Origin: an uncultured Bacteroidia bacterium
GTDB taxonomy: Bacteria > Bacteroidota > Bacteroidia > Bacteroidales > UBA932
NCBI GenBank assembly: GCA_902779765.1
Contig: CACZCQ010000008.1
Coordinates: forward strand, 25,275 to 89,274
DNA: 64,000 bases
Direction of reading: 5' to 3'
In this document: piece by piece, positions 43,927 through 52,655 of the stretch
How positions within the stretch are numbered: position 1 is the stretch's first letter
Layout: every line of letters begins with the position of its first letter
The notes under the pieces: generated by a model
What the model was told of the DNA's origin: nothing
Database searches by the model: none
What the model saw: the letters and a program-made list of their open reading frames with translations, nothing else
Made by a program: the position numbers and the translations under genes

Positions 43927-46401
43927 ATGAAACGAGCTTTATCGATCGGGATGGCACTGCTGATGTGCCTCGCCGCCTCCGGGCAGGACAACAAAATCAC
44001 CAAGGCGAACTATGCCCTGGCAGAACGGTTCTCTGCGAAGAAAGTGAACCAGATGGTGTTCTCCACAAGGGTACAGCCACGATGGTTCAAGGACGGCGAC
44101 AGGTTCTGGTACGACTGGCAGTCACCCAAGGGGACCAACTATTACGTCGTGGATCCGGTGAAAGGCACCAAGACCGAGGTCTTCGACATGGAGAAGCTGG
44201 CAATGCAGCTGACCGAGATAACCAAGGATCCCTATGACGCCCAGCATATTCCCATCACGGGCCTCAAGCTGAAGGACGACAAGGTGTTCACCTTCGACAT
44301 CCGCAGCTCCCAGGACAAGGTGGAGAAGCCTGATACCACGAAAGCAGGTAAAGGCAAGAAACCGGCCGCTCCGGGCAGGCCTGAAAAGAAAGTGTTCCAT
44401 TTTGAATACGACTTCGCCTCCGGAGTCCTCAAGGATGTTACTGAAGAAAAGGAGAAAGAAGTCAAGAAGTATCCTACATGGGCCTCCATTTCCCCTGACG
44501 GCACCCTGGGAGTCTACGCAAAGAATTCTAACCTCTGGATCATGGACTCCACGAACCTGAGGAAGGCAGCCAAGGATCCCAAGGACAGCACGATCGTGGA
44601 ATTCCAGCTTACGAAGGACGGCATCAAGCAGTTCGGATTCGGCTACGGCAACTATTCCGGAGACACGGAAACCGACACAACCAAGCGTTCCAACCCCGGG
44701 GAGCTCGTGTGGTCGCCAGATTCGAAGCATTTCGCAACCTCGAAATGGGATACCCGTAAACTGGAGGATCTCTGGGTCATCAACTCAGTGAGCAGCAAGC
44801 GTCCCAAGCTTGAGACCTACAAATACCAGATGCCCGGAGAGCCCGGACCGAAGGGGTACCTTTACATATTCACCCTGAACGGCACCAATGCGACCTCCAG
44901 GCAGGTCAAGGTTGACGCTTTCAAGGACCAGGACTTCAATATTGAACGCGGAAGAAGGCTGGCCAAGGACAGCTATAACGACTATTTCTCCAGCAAATGG
45001 CTGGGCGACAACAGCGGATTCTACCTACTCCGCCAAAGCCGTGACATCAAGCGAATCGATCTCTGCTGGGTCGGAGTGGATGCGGATTCGGCTAAGGTCA
45101 TAATCCCTGAAAGGTCAAACACATACATAGAGACAAGGACCCCCTTCCTGATCAAGGACGGCAAACAGCTGATCTGGTGGTCCGAGCGCAACGGCTGGGC
45201 CAACCTCTACCTCTACAACAGCGACGGAACGCTGGTCAGGAAGATCACCGACGGGGCCTTCCACGTAGAGAACGTATTGGGAGTCAACGAAAAGGAAGGA
45301 TATGTGCTGCTCAGTGCCTGCGGAGTCAACAAGGACGAGAATCCCTACCAGATGCATACTTTCAGGGTGCCCCTGACGGGTGGTGCCCTCCAGCAGTTGG
45401 ACATGGACGACATGGATGTCCTCTCGACGGCCAGCGACGATGCCAGGTTCTTCGTGGCCAACTATTCAAGGGTTGACTACACACCCAACGTCGCCCTCTA
45501 TGGTGCAGGCGGAAGGAAGATACTGGATCTGGAAGAGGCAGACCTGAGCCTCCTCCTGCAGGCCGGTTACAAGTTCCCCGAGCGCTTCAAGGTCAAGGCT
45601 GCCGACGGTGTGACCGATCTCTACGGAGCCATGTACAAACCCTATGACTTCGATTCCACCAAGGTCTATCCGATCTGCGACTATGTCTATCCCGGCCCTC
45701 AGGTCGAGGCGAACAACATATCCTGGAGCAAGAATTTCACAAGGGTCGACAGGCTCGCCCAGCTCGGAATAATCGTCATAACCGTGGGCAACCGCGGCGG
45801 CCATCCTAACCGTTCCAAGTGGTATCACAACTTCGGCTACGGTAACCTGCGTGACTACGGCCTGGAGGACCAGAAATACGCCATCCAGCAGATAGGCGCC
45901 CGCTGTCCCTTCGTGGATCTTGACAGGGTTGGAATACACGGACACTCCGGCGGAGGATTCATGAGTACCGCCGCCATCCTGAAATATCCCGACTTCTTCA
46001 AGGCAGCCGTCTCCTGCGCCGGAAACCACGACAACAGCATCTACAACCGCTGGTGGAGCGAACAGCACCACGGAATCCTGGAGAAGATAGACAAGGGCGA
46101 CACCACCTTCGTCTACCACATCGACACCAACCAGGAGCTGGCGAAGAACCTCAAGGGCCACCTTATGCTGGTCCACGGCGATGTGGACAACAACGTCCAC
46201 CCGGCCAACACCATCCGCGTGGTGAATGCCCTCATCAAGGCCAACAAGCGTTTCGACATGCTGCTCCTGCCCGGCCAGAGGCACGGTTTCGGCGACATGA
46301 ACGAATACTTCTTCTGGAGGATGGCGGACTACTACTCCGAATGGCTCATCGGCGATTCGGAACGCTCAAGGGTGGATATAGTCCAACTGAATAACGACTA
46401 A
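43927..46401 (+). CDS. S9 family prolyl peptidase (DPP IV-like)
   Basis: 824 residues; signal peptide LSIGMALLMCLAASGQ. The N-terminal ~550 residues form a beta-propeller (WASISPDGTLGVYAKNSNLW; PDSKHFATSKWDTRKLEDLW). The C-terminal alpha/beta-hydrolase domain carries Ser in GIHGHSGGGFMSTAA, Asp in LVHGDVDNNVHPAN and His in LLPGQRHGFGDM, a complete S9 triad. A Lys/Pro-rich insertion (KAGKGKKPAAPGRP) lies in the propeller. Exported peptidases of this type process proline-containing peptides in the periplasm. Start at 43927 because the longer frame includes the promoter. It overlaps the convergent ogt-like gene by four bases (CTAA). Confidence 0.9.
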   Translation: MKRALSIGMALLMCLAASGQDNKITKANYALAERFSAKKVNQMVFSTRVQPRWFKDGDRFWYDWQSPKGTNYYVVDPVKGTKTEVFDMEKLAMQLTEITKDPYDAQHIPITGLKLKDDKVFTFDIRSSQDKVEKPDTTKAGKGKKPAAPGRPEKKVFHFEYDFASGVLKDVTEEKEKEVKKYPTWASISPDGTLGVYAKNSNLWIMDSTNLRKAAKDPKDSTIVEFQLTKDGIKQFGFGYGNYSGDTETDTTKRSNPGELVWSPDSKHFATSKWDTRKLEDLWVINSVSSKRPKLETYKYQMPGEPGPKGYLYIFTLNGTNATSRQVKVDAFKDQDFNIERGRRLAKDSYNDYFSSKWLGDNSGFYLLRQSRDIKRIDLCWVGVDADSAKVIIPERSNTYIETRTPFLIKDGKQLIWWSERNGWANLYLYNSDGTLVRKITDGAFHVENVLGVNEKEGYVLLSACGVNKDENPYQMHTFRVPLTGGALQQLDMDDMDVLSTASDDARFFVANYSRVDYTPNVALYGAGGRKILDLEEADLSLLLQAGYKFPERFKVKAADGVTDLYGAMYKPYDFDSTKVYPICDYVYPGPQVEANNISWSKNFTRVDRLAQLGIIVITVGNRGGHPNRSKWYHNFGYGNLRDYGLEDQKYAIQQIGARCPFVDLDRVGIHGHSGGGFMSTAAILKYPDFFKAAVSCAGNHDNSIYNRWWSEQHHGILEKIDKGDTTFVYHIDTNQELAKNLKGHLMLVHGDVDNNVHPANTIRVVNALIKANKRFDMLLLPGQRHGFGDMNEYFFWRMADYYSEWLIGDSERSRVDIVQLNND

Positions 46402-46979
46402 CGGCTGTAGAGCTGCTTCTCGATGAGGCGGCGCTTGAGCTCGGAACCATATTCATACTCACCGACGTCTATCGAATCCAAAAGGTAGAGGTCGGTCCCT
46501 TTGAATATGGTACCTTCCGCAACAGTGCGGATCGCAAGGATCTTGTCTATGGCTTCCTTCGGGACGATCAGGTGGCAGGGAATGATGTAGGCGACGGGAT
46601 TGCAGGCCACTGCATGGGCAACGGCACGGACTCCGCGGGGATTCTCGCAGAGGTCTGCCAGTTGGCTGTAGCTAAGGAGTTTTATCCCTTCTCCGGGCAT
46701 GATGGGAGTGCCGTCCTCGTGATGGGTCAGGAGGTAGAGTTTCCGCCAGACATTGAGTTGGAAAGGAGTTCCGGCAAGCCTCATGTCCTCCCACTTCGTT
46801 GTTGCGGATAATCCGGCAAGGTCGTCTGTCGAAACCTTGGTCACGGTGATTTCAGAAATATTGTCCACGGGGAGTTTTGCGACATATTCACTTACTCTGG
46901 ACAACCCCCTGAAATCAGCGCTCACCGAAGCTATCTTCCCGTCGATACGGGTCACAACCCATCTTTGATCCTTTTTCAT
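46398..46979 (-). CDS. Methylated-DNA-protein cysteine methyltransferase family (Ogt/AGT-like)
   Basis: 193 residues. Transfers alkyl groups from O6-alkylguanine to its own cysteine. The C-terminal DNA-binding and active-site domain shows GTPFQLNVWRKLY, SYSQLADL, the arginine-finger region PRGVRAVAHAVACNPVAY and the active site IPCHLIVP with Cys135. The residue after the PCH triad is Leu where most members have Arg, a mild departure. The C-terminus YEYGSELKRRLIEKQL resembles the usual GG..KR.LL.LE end. No signal peptide. Convergent with, and overlapping by four bases, the S9 gene. Confidence 0.85.
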   Translation of the reverse strand: MKKDQRWVVTRIDGKIASVSADFRGLSRVSEYVAKLPVDNISEITVTKVSTDDLAGLSATTKWEDMRLAGTPFQLNVWRKLYLLTHHEDGTPIMPGEGIKLLSYSQLADLCENPRGVRAVAHAVACNPVAYIIPCHLIVPKEAIDKILAIRTVAEGTIFKGTDLYLLDSIDVGEYEYGSELKRRLIEKQLYSR

Positions 46980-47018
46980 GCCGTAAAACCTTAATCCTTG
47001 TAAAGTTAAGAAAAAAAA

Positions 47019-49109
47019 CTAATTATCAGAGACTACTCCCCTGAACGTCGAGGCCGGCAGTTCCGCTTCGTTGACCAGGTTGGCGCGGGTGTACGGCTCC
47101 CAGGCATAACGGACATAGACGGGGTGTTTCACCCCGGGTGCTGATAGCACGGCCCTGTCGTTCTCAAGTCGGCAGGTTGCCTTATGGAATAACATGTCAT
47201 CACCGGCCAGTTCGAAACCGGTGACTTCCGTTCCTTCAGAGGGTCTCAGGCCATCACCGTATTCAAAGGTCACTAAGACTTGTCCCTGCCCTTCGACCAG
47301 TGTCGAGGCTGATTTGAACAGGGGACCGGAAGGGACCAGGCCGAAACCATATTCATCGTGCAGGGCAAGCCTTGCAAGACGCTCTCCGACCGGTTTCTTG
47401 TCCTTGTAATGGACATCCGACGGATCACCGAGATCGCTGGAAACCGCCATACCCAGATGAGGCCTGCTTTCAAGGAGCCTGCGCTGGCTGTCCCTGAACC
47501 AAGGCCAGGAAGGACGCTCCAGACTTGACAGCTGGACATAATAGAAAGGCAGTTCCGGATTTCCGAACCAGCTCCTCCAACTGTCCACAAGCATAGGGAA
47601 GAGTCTTTCGTGCGCTTCAAAATTGTGGGCATTCGATTCCCCCTGGTACCAGATCACGCCTGCAAATGCAGGATGTTCCAAAGGAAGTATCCCGGACTCA
47701 AACAGATAGCAAGGTTCGAAAGGATGGCGGGAGAACTTGTCGCCCGGCTTATAAGAGAGGTTTACCTTGGCTCGCTCCCTTGACCATTCCTGGATGAAAT
47801 CATTGTTGATCCAGTCTCTCAGGATAACGGGGAATTCCGTTTCCATCGTATTCCTGTCGATCCAGGATTCGATGGGAGACCCTCCGATGGAATTACAAAC
47901 CAATCCCACAGGGACCTTCAGGCTATCCCTCAATTCCCTGGCAAACCAATATCCAACGGCCGACACCCGGGAAGAAGACCCTGGAGAGGCTGAAGTCCAG
48001 GCCGCAGGCCGGAAATAAACCAGGTTCTTCACGGAATCCACAGCTGACTCGGCCCAGACCAGATCATATGTTTCCCAGTATGGCTTCATGTCGAAATAGC
48101 GGAGGTCAGGATCATCAGAAGCTGCCGCAGCCTCCTTCCCGCCAACGGCCTGACCGAGGGCAAAACGCATGTTGGACTGTCCTGAACAAAGCCATACCTC
48201 ACCTACCGCCACGTTGGAATAATCAAGTGTCTTGTCCTTCGTGGATATCGTAAGTTCCAAACCCGTGGCAGCCTCCATGGCAGGAAAAACGACGTTCCAC
48301 TTGCCGTCAATGCCGGCAACCGCCTTCAGGCTCTTGCGGCCAAGTTTGACCGTCACCTTGTCCCCGGCATTTGCCGTTCCGCTTATTTCGATGGGACGGC
48401 GGCGTTGCAGGACCATGTTGTCAGTGTACAGAACAGGGACAGACAGTCCGCCGAAGTCTCCGGTGATCCTGGAATAAACTGTTTTCGCCAGCATCCCGTA
48501 ACCTTCCCGGTCGGGATGGATGGCATCCGGAATATGCCAAGGATATGGATATAACGGAGTGTGGAAATCAATGAGCTCGCAACCGGATGCCCTGGCAACC
48601 ACCTTGATGGCTTCCTGGATATCAGAATGCCACTGCTTGGTTCCGGACATGAATCGGTGATGACGGTCTGCGAGCGGACTGAGAAGGGCAATGATTACCC
48701 TGGCCTTGGGATTGGCGGCCTTGCAGGAATCTATCAAGGAGAGATAATCCCCGACGAAATCGTCTCTGTAGTTCGGCCAGGACCTGGGGTCCGTATCATT
48801 CACACCCAGATGGATCACGTAGATATCTCCGGCGAAATCCATCGCTTCCCTGAATTCCGGCTGGTCGAAATATGGCCTGTATGAACGCTTTATCAGTGTC
48901 GCGCCATTCTTTCCGAAATTACCCACAAGATAACCGTCACCGAGCATCGCCTGGAGCTGGGATGGATAGGAATAGTTTTCACGGTCCTCGATTGCTGCAC
49001 CATATGTGATGCTGTCTCCTATGCAGGCTACCTTGACCGGCTTTGAGTCCTTTCCTGAAAGGACGGACAGTTGTATCAGCAGGCAGAAAATGGCCGCTAT
49101 CTTTTTCAT
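47019..49109 (-). CDS. GDSL/SGNH hydrolase fused to a sialate-O-acetylesterase domain
   Basis: 696 residues with signal peptide (IAAIFCLLIQLSVLSG). Residues ~25-220 form an SGNH domain: block I ACIGDSITYGAA (Ser), block III HLGVNDTDP (Asn), block V DAIHPDREGYGM (Asp-x-x-His). From ~225 a sialate-O-acetylesterase-type module follows: VGEVWLCSGQSNM, GVIWYQGESNAHN and DLGDPSDVHYKDKKPVGERLA. Two esterase centres could remove acetyl groups from the same glycan. Start at 49109 (MKKIAAIF) rather than 49133, which overlaps the upstream gene. It lies 13 bp behind the TPR regulator in an operon with the ThiL-like gene. Confidence 0.86.
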   Translation of the reverse strand: MKKIAAIFCLLIQLSVLSGKDSKPVKVACIGDSITYGAAIEDRENYSYPSQLQAMLGDGYLVGNFGKNGATLIKRSYRPYFDQPEFREAMDFAGDIYVIHLGVNDTDPRSWPNYRDDFVGDYLSLIDSCKAANPKARVIIALLSPLADRHHRFMSGTKQWHSDIQEAIKVVARASGCELIDFHTPLYPYPWHIPDAIHPDREGYGMLAKTVYSRITGDFGGLSVPVLYTDNMVLQRRRPIEISGTANAGDKVTVKLGRKSLKAVAGIDGKWNVVFPAMEAATGLELTISTKDKTLDYSNVAVGEVWLCSGQSNMRFALGQAVGGKEAAAASDDPDLRYFDMKPYWETYDLVWAESAVDSVKNLVYFRPAAWTSASPGSSSRVSAVGYWFARELRDSLKVPVGLVCNSIGGSPIESWIDRNTMETEFPVILRDWINNDFIQEWSRERAKVNLSYKPGDKFSRHPFEPCYLFESGILPLEHPAFAGVIWYQGESNAHNFEAHERLFPMLVDSWRSWFGNPELPFYYVQLSSLERPSWPWFRDSQRRLLESRPHLGMAVSSDLGDPSDVHYKDKKPVGERLARLALHDEYGFGLVPSGPLFKSASTLVEGQGQVLVTFEYGDGLRPSEGTEVTGFELAGDDMLFHKATCRLENDRAVLSAPGVKHPVYVRYAWEPYTRANLVNEAELPASTFRGVVSDN

Positions 49110-49122
49110 ATTCAATATGTCC

Positions 49123-50694
49123 TTAATTATCAAGACATTCCAAGAAATAATCCTTGATCTTCGAGTCAGAGTTCGATATCCTGCCTTTTAGGCGCCAGAC
49201 CCGGTTGTAGATCACGCTTTTCTCTTTTTCCATCAATGCCGAGATGGTAGTGGTCGAAAAACCGGAAGAAACGAAACTGTAGAGCAGGAAATCATCTTCC
49301 TTCCAGGTCGGGAATTCAGACCGGAGCTTTGTCATCACTCCGTTCTTGGAAGAGTCCAGGATGTCTTCAAGGCTCTTTTGGACTTTTTTGTCATTTCGGA
49401 AACCTTCGACGATCGATTTTACCTCTTTCAGGATCCTTGGCTGGAGGTTGTTCGTCCCTTCGTAGATGTAGTACTGTTCGCAGAGACGCTCAAGCACATC
49501 AAAGCCGGGCCCTTTCGGTGGTTCGACCGGTCCCTGAGCTTGTCGAAGGGCCTGCCGGAGGGCCTGCTGCAAGTCCTCCGCGATCGTCATATACCTGTCC
49601 CTCTCGGCCTTTTCTTCTTCCAGGATGCGCTTCTGACCGGAACGGTAATACAGATAGGCGGCAACCATGGCTGCAACGACCAGCAGCGCCACAAGTGCGA
49701 TCAGCCATAGTTTCATCCTCGCGGAACGCAGTTTCTCAGCCTGGATTTCCGACTGTCCGAGAAGATAATCCCTCTGGCTCGCTGCAACGGCCTCCTCCAT
49801 AGCGTCCGACTGGGCCTTGTTGCCATATTCGGTGACCCTCTCCAGTGCCTTGAGCGCCCTTGCGGAATCTCCACCCCGGGAAGCGATCTGATATTCCCGG
49901 AAAGCAGCATCGGCTGCATCCCCGTCATCCTCGACGGAAGATTTTGCCTCGGAGAGCCATCTCCAGGCTTCCTGCTGGTTACCTGCCAACGAATATGAAT
50001 ATGCCAGTATGCCTTTGTCGGAACAGTTCAGGGGATAGTTCAACTGGTCGGCGGCCCTGCCCAGGAGGTCGATCGCGAGGACCGGATCCGGAATATCCTT
50101 GGAAACCGCAAGGGAGGCATAGGATTCAAGGCACCTTGCTTCCAGGAGCGTGTCCCTCAACTCGTGCGAATCGAAAAGCACGCTCTTGAATATCTCTTCG
50201 GCCGTATCGAATTTCCCGCTCGACGCCTGTGCCTGGCCGATTTCAAGCAGGGTCCTCTGGTACTCAGCAGGCAGTCCGGCAGCCTTGAATGCTTCTGACG
50301 CCCTGGCCAGGTAGAGGATCTCGTCGGAAGTGTTTCCGGTCGCACCGTTGGTCCTGGCCATGTCACGGCAAACCAGGCCCTCACGGTATTTGTCACCGGC
50401 CTTTTCCGCATATTCCAGGGCACGGGTATAGGAAACTATGGCAGCCGAATAACTCCTGTCATTGAACTGGGACCTGCCAAGACAGTACAGAGCCCTTGCC
50501 TTCCGGCTGTCATCCCCCCTGCGTACGAACCAGTCCGCCATCTTCGCGATATCCTCCGTACCAACCGCATTGACATATCCAAGGTCCTGCTCTACCCGGT
50601 CCAGGACGGCATCCATCTGTGTGTCCAGTCCGGTAGTACAGGACACCGCGAAAGTGCAGGCAAGGAAAAAAAGTATGGCGCGCTTGAAAATCAT
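49123..50694 (-). CDS. TPR lipoprotein with transmembrane helix and C-terminal HTH-like domain
   Basis: 523 residues; signal peptide with lipobox TFAVSC. Residues ~40-310 are TPR-like helical hairpins (KARALYCLGRSQFNDRSYSA; SYTRALEYAEKAGD). One transmembrane helix follows (WLIALVALLVVAAMVAAYLYY), a charged coiled coil, and a C-terminal domain (FPTWKEDDFLLYSFVSSGFS; ISALMEKEKSVIYNRVWRLK) like the LuxR-type output found in Bacteroidetes TPR regulators. This suggests a one-component envelope sensor. A short palindromic repeat has entered in frame between coiled coil and output domain (LRQAQGPVEPPKGP). It overlaps the upstream ThiL-like gene as ATGA. Confidence 0.75.
   Translation of the reverse strand: MIFKRAILFFLACTFAVSCTTGLDTQMDAVLDRVEQDLGYVNAVGTEDIAKMADWFVRRGDDSRKARALYCLGRSQFNDRSYSAAIVSYTRALEYAEKAGDKYREGLVCRDMARTNGATGNTSDEILYLARASEAFKAAGLPAEYQRTLLEIGQAQASSGKFDTAEEIFKSVLFDSHELRDTLLEARCLESYASLAVSKDIPDPVLAIDLLGRAADQLNYPLNCSDKGILAYSYSLAGNQQEAWRWLSEAKSSVEDDGDAADAAFREYQIASRGGDSARALKALERVTEYGNKAQSDAMEEAVAASQRDYLLGQSEIQAEKLRSARMKLWLIALVALLVVAAMVAAYLYYRSGQKRILEEEKAERDRYMTIAEDLQQALRQALRQAQGPVEPPKGPGFDVLERLCEQYYIYEGTNNLQPRILKEVKSIVEGFRNDKKVQKSLEDILDSSKNGVMTKLRSEFPTWKEDDFLLYSFVSSGFSTTTISALMEKEKSVIYNRVWRLKGRISNSDSKIKDYFLECLDN
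49511..49550 (-). repeat. In-frame short repeat pair in the TPR regulator gene
   Basis: CCCTGAGCTTGTCGAAGGG at 49532-49550 with the companion GGTGGTTCGACCGG just before it at 49517-49530. Read on the minus strand it encodes RQAQGPVEPPKG. It is the same 19-mer as at 11842-11860. Confidence 0.8.
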
Positions 50695-51704
50695 TCTTCG
50701 TTCCTCCAGCCCTGGGCCTTGACAGGGAGTTCAACTCCGTCAGGAGTGACCAGCACCGCCCCGACCTCCGACTGAGCAAGATGGCCTATGATGTCAAATG
50801 TCTGGAAATCCCTGCGGAACTTTTCCGCCGACAGGATGGGGATGGTGAACAGGAGCCTGAAATCGTCACCTCCGTTCATTGCCGCGGAAACAGGGTCGAT
50901 GTCCATCTCCTTGCCCGAGGCGAAGCTGTTCCCCTCGAACGGAATCTTGTCGGCATAGACCTTGACGCCGAGACCTGTATCACGGACCAGTTTCCTGAGG
51001 GTGTCAGACAAGCCGTGGGTGACAAGATAACCGTTTGAAGGATAAATACCCACGTCTTCCAGGTGTCCGACAAGTCCGGAAGGGATCTCCGGCTTGAGGT
51101 AGCTCCCGATGAGCATCTTGTATTTCTCAAGGTCCGGCTGGGAAGAATCGTCCTTCGTCTTTTCGAAATTGCGCTTTTCCCGTTCCAATATCTGCTGGCC
51201 GAGGAAAGCGGCCCCCAGGCTCCCGGAAACGCACACAAGGTCCTTGCTCCTGGCCTTCACCGTACGCCCCTGGGTGAGCTTGAACCTTTCCCCCGTTGCG
51301 GATATGCCGACCAGAAGGCCGTTTGGGGAAGGGACGAGGTCGAGTTCGACCGACTGGAAACCGTGTTCCTTCGCAGCGACGACGACTCCCGACCAGAGGT
51401 CCCGGATATGGCTGAAGTCCAGTTTGGCTGAAATACCCAGACGGACCGAGAGAAGCCTCGGATGGGCCATGGCGGCATAGATCTCCCCGGCTGCCACGGA
51501 TGCGTATTTATAACCAAGATGCTTGAGAGGGAAATATGTCAGGTCGAAATCGATACCTTCTTCATAAACCCCTGAAACGGATATGACATGGCTCCCCGGA
51601 GACGGCTCGAAGCAGATATGTTCATGGCGGTCAAATCCCGTCCCTTCGAACAGCAGGCGCAACGCCTCCTCCTTTCCATATTCCCTGAAAGACTCTTCTG
51701 GCAT
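50691..51704 (-). CDS. ThiL-like (AIR synthase-related) protein lacking usual acidic motifs
   Basis: 337 residues. The overall order follows thiamine-monophosphate kinase: GIDFDLTYFPLKHLGYKYASVAAGEIYAAMAHP corresponds (in two parts) to the segment where ThiL binds ATP-Mg, and AMNGGDDFRLLFTI matches the conserved C-terminal A.NGG.DYELLFT. However the family's early GDDAA motif and TTD motif are not seen (SVSGVYEEG in place of the latter), and the NLSD motif reads AAGE. The nucleotide-binding carboxylates are thus largely absent, so kinase activity is doubtful; it may be a diverged paralogue. It overlaps the TPR regulator by four bases and diverges from the EEP pair. Confidence 0.6.
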   Translation of the reverse strand: MPEESFREYGKEEALRLLFEGTGFDRHEHICFEPSPGSHVISVSGVYEEGIDFDLTYFPLKHLGYKYASVAAGEIYAAMAHPRLLSVRLGISAKLDFSHIRDLWSGVVVAAKEHGFQSVELDLVPSPNGLLVGISATGERFKLTQGRTVKARSKDLVCVSGSLGAAFLGQQILEREKRNFEKTKDDSSQPDLEKYKMLIGSYLKPEIPSGLVGHLEDVGIYPSNGYLVTHGLSDTLRKLVRDTGLGVKVYADKIPFEGNSFASGKEMDIDPVSAAMNGGDDFRLLFTIPILSAEKFRRDFQTFDIIGHLAQSEVGAVLVTPDGVELPVKAQGWRNEE

Positions 51705-51734
51705 AGTTTTATTCTTTTTCGCTGTCTATTATTA

Positions 51735-51742
51735 CAAAATTA
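51735..51742 (-). promoter_or_regulatory. Putative -7 element of the ThiL-TPR-esterase operon
   Basis: Reads TAATTTTG on the minus strand, 31 bases upstream of the ATG at 51704. Confidence 0.45.
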
Positions 51743-51753
51743 GCACAATTTGT

Positions 51754-51761
51754 TAAATTTG
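51754..51761 (+). promoter_or_regulatory. Putative -7 element of the EEP tandem pair
   Basis: TAAATTTG, 22 bases upstream of the ATG at 51784. It sits 11 bp from the divergent -7 box, so the two promoters overlap and may compete. Confidence 0.5.
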
Positions 51762-51783
51762 TAAGTATTGAAAACCACTCATT

Positions 51784-52626
51784 ATGAAAAGAGCACTACT
51801 AATCCTCATGGCGGCCCTCATGGTCCTGCCTGCAAGCGTTTCCGCAAAGAAAAAGACCGCGGATGTCAAGGTAATCTCCTACAACATCCGGCTGGGCGTT
51901 GCGAAAGACGGAACCAATTCATGGGAATTCCGTTACCCGGCATCGGCGATGATGATAATGGACCAGAAACCGGACATCTTCGGTCTCCAGGAAGCCTATG
52001 ACTTCCAGGTCAAATATCTGGAAGAATACTGCGAGGGATATAAGAGCGTAGGTGTCGGCCGCGAAGACGGCAAGCACGAGGGCGAGCATATGTCCATATT
52101 CTACAACAAGAAGACAACCAAGCTGCTGAAATGGGGAACTTTCTGGCTTTCGGATACTCCCGAAGTCCCCTCGATGGGCTGGGACGCCGCCTGCTTCCGC
52201 ACTGCAACCTGGGCCCTGCTTAAAGACAAGGCAAGCGGCAGGAAATATTACTATGTCAACACCCATCTCGACCACAGAGGCTGGCAGGCACGCAAGAATG
52301 GAATGAAGCTCATCGTCGACAGGATCGACAGCATCAATCCTCAAGGTCTTCCGATGATCGTCACAGGTGACTTCAACATGACCATCGACCGTCCCGAGTT
52401 CGACGATATGAAGAAGATCATGAAGAATGCCCGTGAAGAGGCTGCCAAGACCGACCATCACCAGACCTTCAACGGCTGGGGAAAGGCCAGTCCGAACAGC
52501 ATCATCGACTTCATCTGGTACAAGGGATTCAGTTCATGCCCCGAGTACGAGACCATCACGAAGCCTTACATGGAGAGGACTTACATCTCCGACCATTTCC
52601 CTATCAGGGCCACGCTGGTCTTCTAG
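51784..52626 (+). CDS. Exported EEP-family hydrolase, copy 1
   Basis: 280 residues with signal peptide (LLILMAALMVLPASVSA). EEP motifs: VISYNIRLG (Asn), IFGLQEAYDFQ (Glu), YYVNTHLDHRG, VTGDFNMTIDRPEF (Asp/Asn), YISDHFPI (Asp-His). Members are secreted phosphodiesterases, phosphatases or nucleases. It is the first of two tandem copies, separated by 29 bp, that are about 85% identical by eye count. Probably involved in phosphate or nucleic-acid scavenging, but the substrate cannot be read from sequence. Confidence 0.87.
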   Translation: MKRALLILMAALMVLPASVSAKKKTADVKVISYNIRLGVAKDGTNSWEFRYPASAMMIMDQKPDIFGLQEAYDFQVKYLEEYCEGYKSVGVGREDGKHEGEHMSIFYNKKTTKLLKWGTFWLSDTPEVPSMGWDAACFRTATWALLKDKASGRKYYYVNTHLDHRGWQARKNGMKLIVDRIDSINPQGLPMIVTGDFNMTIDRPEFDDMKKIMKNAREEAAKTDHHQTFNGWGKASPNSIIDFIWYKGFSSCPEYETITKPYMERTYISDHFPIRATLVF

Positions 52627-52655
52627 TCTCCAACCGGTAGCAACTGGATCACATC

